Below are positions 59,818 to 64,000 of a stretch of 64,000 nt of DNA, in pieces. Both the position numbers and the translations under genes were made by a program. Positions within the stretch are counted from its first letter, which is position 1. The number at the start of each line of letters is the position of its first letter. The stretch lies in NCBI GenBank assembly GCA_037389465.1, contig JAZARR010000123.1, positions 1,930,501-1,994,500 of the forward strand, in the 5' to 3' direction. The notes under the pieces were generated by a model. The model had not been told where the DNA came from. It saw only the letters and a program-made list of their open reading frames with translations, and searched no databases. Source of the stretch: Baylisascaris procyonis. Taxonomy: Eukaryota; Nematoda; Chromadorea; Rhabditida; Ascarididae.

Positions 59818-62197
59818 TTAACGTTTGAACTGGTTGAACACCTTACTATTCTTTAAAGGTACATCCAATCTAGCGACGAAATCCAACAAGGTGTGGCTGG
59901 AAGCTGGCGGTGGCATGCCACCACTTAAAAAGTGGCCACAATACCCAAAGGCGGTTTCGTGTCCGAAAAAGACCGCAGCCACTACTGCATTGTAGGTACT
60001 TCGTGAAAGAAGGAAGGCTAGGAGAAGGAAACTCCGAATAACAAACACCTATTTCGCCAGCAGGCTGGCCACTAGGCGACGCACTACCCGCCATAGCAAC
60101 TTTGCTGCCAGCTGCATCGATGGAGGGAACGACGAAATCGATGATATCATGGCTGTTCAAATGTATCAAATGTAAATGCATATGCACAATACAAAAGAGA
60201 ATATATGCAGCCAAAAAACGAAGGAAATTTCGCCAGAAGAGAATAAAGGAAGTTTTAACTCCAGATTGTTGCGCTAAATCCCTTGCAGGAGCCAATATCT
60301 CACAACGCATAAATACTGATCTATTGAAATGCGAAGACAAGACAGCCATCATCCTCTCCCCACCTTCGCTACGAATTGATTAGTAAAATATGCAAATGTT
60401 GGCTGATTTCTCAGAATTCCCTACCTGTTTTCACCATGAAATGCAAGGCATTTCTCTAGGTCAAGAAATTTTAAGGGTATATTAAAGGTAAAGGTGAAGG
60501 TATACTTGCCTCTTGAAAAAAGAAAGAAAATCTCTAAAGCGCTACAAAAAAAACATCCGTACTTCCACTCCACAAGACGGCTGATGGCACTAATAGCTAA
60601 CCATTTATCGAACTTTTCCTGAATCGCACTCACATCAGAACTCGCTAGGTGATCACCGTTTTGTGCGCGTTCTGATATTTTGCCCTGCAAGCAAACGTTT
60701 ATATGCCTACATTTAAGCGGCTCTGTTTCGCTTTATATATCTCTAAGTCTCTTCACTATAAGCAGTCAATATTTCAATTTTTCTCTATCTTCACCAATAC
60801 CGCCTTCCCCCTACGCCTTCTCCTCCTATCCTAGGTCACTATAATTACTGAAATGCCAACGTGAAAAACACAAATGTGAATACAAATAAGATTTCTAAAC
60901 GGAGGGTTGCAAACGCCATTCAAGTGACAAGTTTGGTAAGACAGATGCAAGGCGTAAATTGCATAGACAGCTAAGATTTGTTAACGTTTATTAAAGTACG
61001 AAGGAATCTAAAGTATGGATCACTTCGACAGAATTGAACACCCAAGAAGAGGAATAAGCCAAATCAAAATTTTTCTTCATAACATCGAAAAACACGTTTA
61101 AAATCAGTTACTAGGTATTCGAGGTTCGCAAGCGCATTTTTAATGCATTCGGCAAAAACAATATTTAACTGAAAGCAATCCACTTTTCACAGGAAATCGC
61201 ACTGTTTGCCTATTGAAATTGCATATCACCGATCATTTTTTTATGCTCAATGATGCTGGCTACAGTTTCCATCAGTTTTCGCTATCAGTGATAACGAGTA
61301 GAGAAGGCATTCTAAAGATTAAAAAATTCGTAGAACATAACCCACCAATACTTATGGAAATACGGCTTATTTATATTAAGTTTATTTATGATGAAAAGCA
61401 GATAATATGAGCAGTTCATGTATGTTTTAATGCGATATTCGTCATTATGCGATATTCAACGAGATTTCGCGTACTCTGATCCTCTTATATCTATTCATTA
61501 AATTCAGAATAATGTCTGGACCAATCAAATGGGCAAATTACTTTATCACAATATTTCATTTCTGCTCATCAATTGATGAAGTAAACGGAAAAAAACCAGT
61601 CATCTTCAGCAAAAAGTTTTCAAAACTATCACCTAGGGAAATATGGAATGGAGCTAACAATCAAAACCTTCATATCTCAATTTTTAAAACGCGTCCAAGA
61701 TTTACAGTTCTTTCATCTGGAGCTGCTTTCTTCATCTCATATGATAAAAGAAAAAGAATCTCCTTCCTTGAGTATCCCTATGATAGAAAAATGAATAGAA
61801 AGATTTTTACAGAAATATGGTAGGGATGGATTCGATTGAAATATAAAAAATTATTTTTGCTACAAGCATAATCCCCTAATAGTCATACCGTTTCAGTGGT
61901 TTTATACTAATCACAACTTGTGGTTTTCTACCACAGTGTTTTTTGGTGATAAAATGAGCACACCCAATCCTCTCAACATCAGCCATTGCCGAGAACTTCT
62001 TACACATACCCTCTTCCTTGAACATATAATAATGGCAGCATGAGAACCTGAAAAAAAAAAAACTTACGTCCTTGCCAGCCGTAACTGCAGGCAGTCGATG
62101 TATAAAATAGCATCGCTCTCCATAACGGCAATAGCCAGCTGTTTCAAAGTTCACACATAGACGCGTTCTGAAGTTCTGATGCACCTAAAATTCGACC

Positions 62198-62254
<57 letters not shown>

Positions 62255-63436
62255 CACTCTCATAACTGCTGAAGGTCGCAACGCGAAGTCTCAGTTACTT
62301 AAGAAGGCAACACCTCCAGGTAGTCGAAGAAAATCGCCTGCTGCTTTACCACACTCCATGCTTTCTACGCGGATGCTCAATCAGTAACATAGATGGGACG
62401 TGCACATTTCTTGGTTCTCACTTAACGCAACACTAGAAATTTCAACAACGAAATAAACACAGTGGAAACCACTACGCCATGAAATCGAAAAGGATGTTGA
62501 AATTTTTCCTCATATCAACTATACTTCTTATCGTTGTGATTGCCAAAGTGCTATAGCGCACGCAACCTCTCAATCTCCCAAAATTATAAAACTATCGTTT
62601 TTTCAAATTGATATACGACTTTAGGGAATGCGATAAAGGAAAACAGTCAAGTCGTGCTAAAAGAGAATATGATATTTGCATCACCATCGGCACCTTGTGT
62701 CTCAATCCCACTTATCCTTTGCCACTCGACACTCAAGATTCATGTCTCCCCCAAAAAAGTTTGCCTCACCTCAATTTACTGATGCCAACAAAACCATCCG
62801 CTCTCCACGCTTTCCAATGAAAAGAAAAACATACCTGTGAAAGAGGACGAAGTTCACTTTCACCATGCGCAAAAAGGCATTTTGCACCGCGTAAACATTT
62901 GCCAGCCATGAATGACTGACAAATCGCTGTTTTATAAGCTCTCTCTTTGCGCTTTTCTGAAATACAAAGTCCTTCACATATGAGTGTCCACATGCAAGCA
63001 GAAATTAGCACTGAATAAAAAAAAACTCAGTTTTTACAAGATCCGAGATGGAAAGATAATAGAAAGATGAGGCACCGAGAAGGTAGAGAGAAAAGGGGCT
63101 GATCAGGAGAAGGTAGAGAGAGAAGGGGTTGATCAGGAGAAGGAAGTCTTTTTGAAACATCACGAACAGCAGGATTAACCATGGCAGCTGCGCCAACAAC
63201 CTAAGAAGCGAGGAGGAACGGGAAGGCACAAGAAGAAAAGATCTTCATTGCAAAAACATTTCTAGATAGAGTCCTCACGCAAAAAAATGGTCCTCCAAAG
63301 TACATTACTACAACTTACCTTTCTGAATAATCATGCGTTCCTCGTCGGTTAACGTTGACGAATCACGAAAATAAAAGCGTTGTGCGCTATTCACTCGGCA
63401 CAAATCGCTCCCACCTAATCGCATCGTACTATCCAT
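59818..63436 (-). CDS. pos-1: Tandem CCCH zinc-finger RNA-binding protein, POS-1/OMA type
   Basis: Exons 63436-63319, 62956-62835, 62184-62068, 60684-60563, 60152-60049, 59984-59818; 249 residues with matching phase at every junction. Finger 1 at residues 52-70 is CQSFMAGKCLRGAKCLFAH (C-x7-C-x5-C-x3-H); finger 2 at 90-109 is CVNFETAGYCRYGERCYFIH (C-x8-C-x5-C-x3-H). The lead-ins KERAYKTAIC and QNFRTRLC and the 18-residue linker (HGESELRPLSQ...) are those of the TIS11/TTP class; EERMIIQKEKRKERA before finger 1 and a short tail ending LDFVARLDVPLKN recall C. elegans POS-1 (about 264 residues). Such proteins bind 3' untranslated regions of maternal mRNAs in germline cytoplasm and early embryos. 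Orthology to POS-1 rather than OMA is inference. The start is the first ATG after a TTTTTTCAAG acceptor. Confidence 0.88.
61512..61823 (+). CDS. Possible plus-strand open frame inside a CCCH-gene intron
   Basis: 103 codons from ATG to TAG, starting MSGPIKWANYFITIFHFCSS, rich in Lys and Phe. It lies in the intron between CCCH exons 3 and 4, antisense. No family or splice support; chance is likely in AT-rich DNA. Confidence 0.15.
   Translation: MSGPIKWANYFITIFHFCSSIDEVNGKKPVIFSKKFSKLSPREIWNGANNQNLHISIFKTRPRFTVLSSGAAFFISYDKRKRISFLEYPYDRKMNRKIFTEIW
62202..62251. repeat. TA microsatellite beside CCCH exon 3
   Basis: About 25 TA units ending 18 bases upstream of the exon 3 start, within the 3' part of the intron where the branch and pyrimidine signals would lie. 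Confidence 0.95.
63077..63146. repeat. 30-base tandem repeat, just over two copies
   Basis: GAGAAGGTAGAGAGAAAAGG then GGCTGATCAG is repeated at 63107 with two substitutions and begins again at 63137. It lies in the intron between CCCH exons 1 and 2. Confidence 0.9.
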
Positions 63437-64000
63437 CCGCCGAGTTTCCCCACTGTTGCAACTGCGTTTACCCTTGAAAAAACTAAATTATTATAATACA
63501 AAAAGTACTTTTAAAGTTCACTTTACTAGTGACAGCGAATGTCTACGAAGTATTCACAAATAATTAAATTACCTGCTCTCCGCAATTTGCAAATAGACAA
63601 AATGGGCCAATTTATACGCTTCGCGCACGATACCGAAATCCCATTTTCGTGGAAGCGTGAGTCTATAGTTTTTAAAATCACAGAAACCTGGCCATAATCA
63701 TAGAACAATCCGTCGTGAGTCACATATAGGTCCATTAGGACTTTGGTCTTGCAAACTGATACATTGCAATGAAACCATTATTGATTTATAATCAAGCAAA
63801 AAATGATTCATGACGAAATTATGAGTGGTTTATGTGACGTGCATGATTGGAAAGGGAGGGAGTGAGGAAGGAATGGAGGTGGGAGTGAGTGGAGTGAGAG
63901 GGAGTAGGTACAGTAGGGGGAGGAGGAGGCCAGCGTAATGAGGGTGGAGGAAGGGATTGGGGGAGGAGGGCATAACAATGACGAGAATGTGTGCAAATGA
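63437..64000. other. Upstream flank of the CCCH gene with polypurine tract
   Basis: Presumed promoter side. 63850-63970 is almost pure purine (GGGAGGGAGTGAGGAAGG-like), a candidate for triplex or quadruplex structure. A minus-strand stretch at 63556-63680 is coding-like and ends at a GCAG|GTAATT donor, but does not join in phase. Confidence 0.5.
63472..63480 (-). promoter_or_regulatory. Possible spliced-leader acceptor of the CCCH gene
   Basis: TTTTTTCAAG on the minus strand ends 36 bases before the chosen ATG. The frame stays open between them, so an upstream coding exon cannot be excluded, but the nearest exon-like stretch upstream (63556-63680) ends in the wrong phase in its open frames. 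Confidence 0.35.

Overview
The window is nuclear DNA of a nematode. The evidence is three intron-split genes whose proteins match nematode families, introns bounded by GT...AG, an AT-rich background, TA microsatellites, and pyrimidine-rich 3' splice sites just upstream of start codons, as expected for spliced-leader addition. All three genes lie on the minus strand. Exons were assembled by hand from splice signals, reading phase and recognisable protein domains; no alignment or RNA data were available. The species and clade cannot be fixed from the sequence.

Positions 105-46357 (minus) hold one very large gene for an anaplastic lymphoma kinase (ALK) type receptor tyrosine kinase, the SCD-2 family of nematodes. 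I reconstruct 32 coding exons that join without any phase break into 1630 residues: signal peptide, N-terminal region, MAM, LDL-receptor class A module, MAM, glycine-rich domain, EGF-like module, one membrane span, a juxtamembrane NPXY motif, the kinase and a C-terminal tail. Its introns contain decayed non-LTR retrotransposon pieces, a foldback-like inverted repeat at about 34.15-34.75 kb, an exact 198-bp tandem duplication over the end of exon 3 (39.46-39.86 kb), and several microsatellites.

Positions 46358-50994 are mostly non-coding AT-rich DNA with minisatellites, two phase-compatible candidate exons on the plus strand and one short open frame on the minus strand. Positions 50995-54419 (minus) hold a complete four-exon gene for translation factor eIF5A (159 residues) with the hypusine site intact. 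Positions 54420-59817 are intergenic, with several coding-like but unassignable plus-strand stretches. Positions 59818-63436 (minus) hold a six-exon gene for a 249-residue tandem CCCH zinc-finger RNA-binding protein of the POS-1/OMA type. The last 560 bases are polypurine-rich.

The genes do not form a pathway. The kinase is a cell-surface receptor, eIF5A is a ubiquitous translation factor, and the CCCH protein belongs to a family of germline and early-embryo mRNA regulators. No gene system outside known families was found. The items most worth checking are the exon-spanning duplication, the foldback element, the many AAG 3' splice sites, and the alternative read-through end of the CCCH gene.
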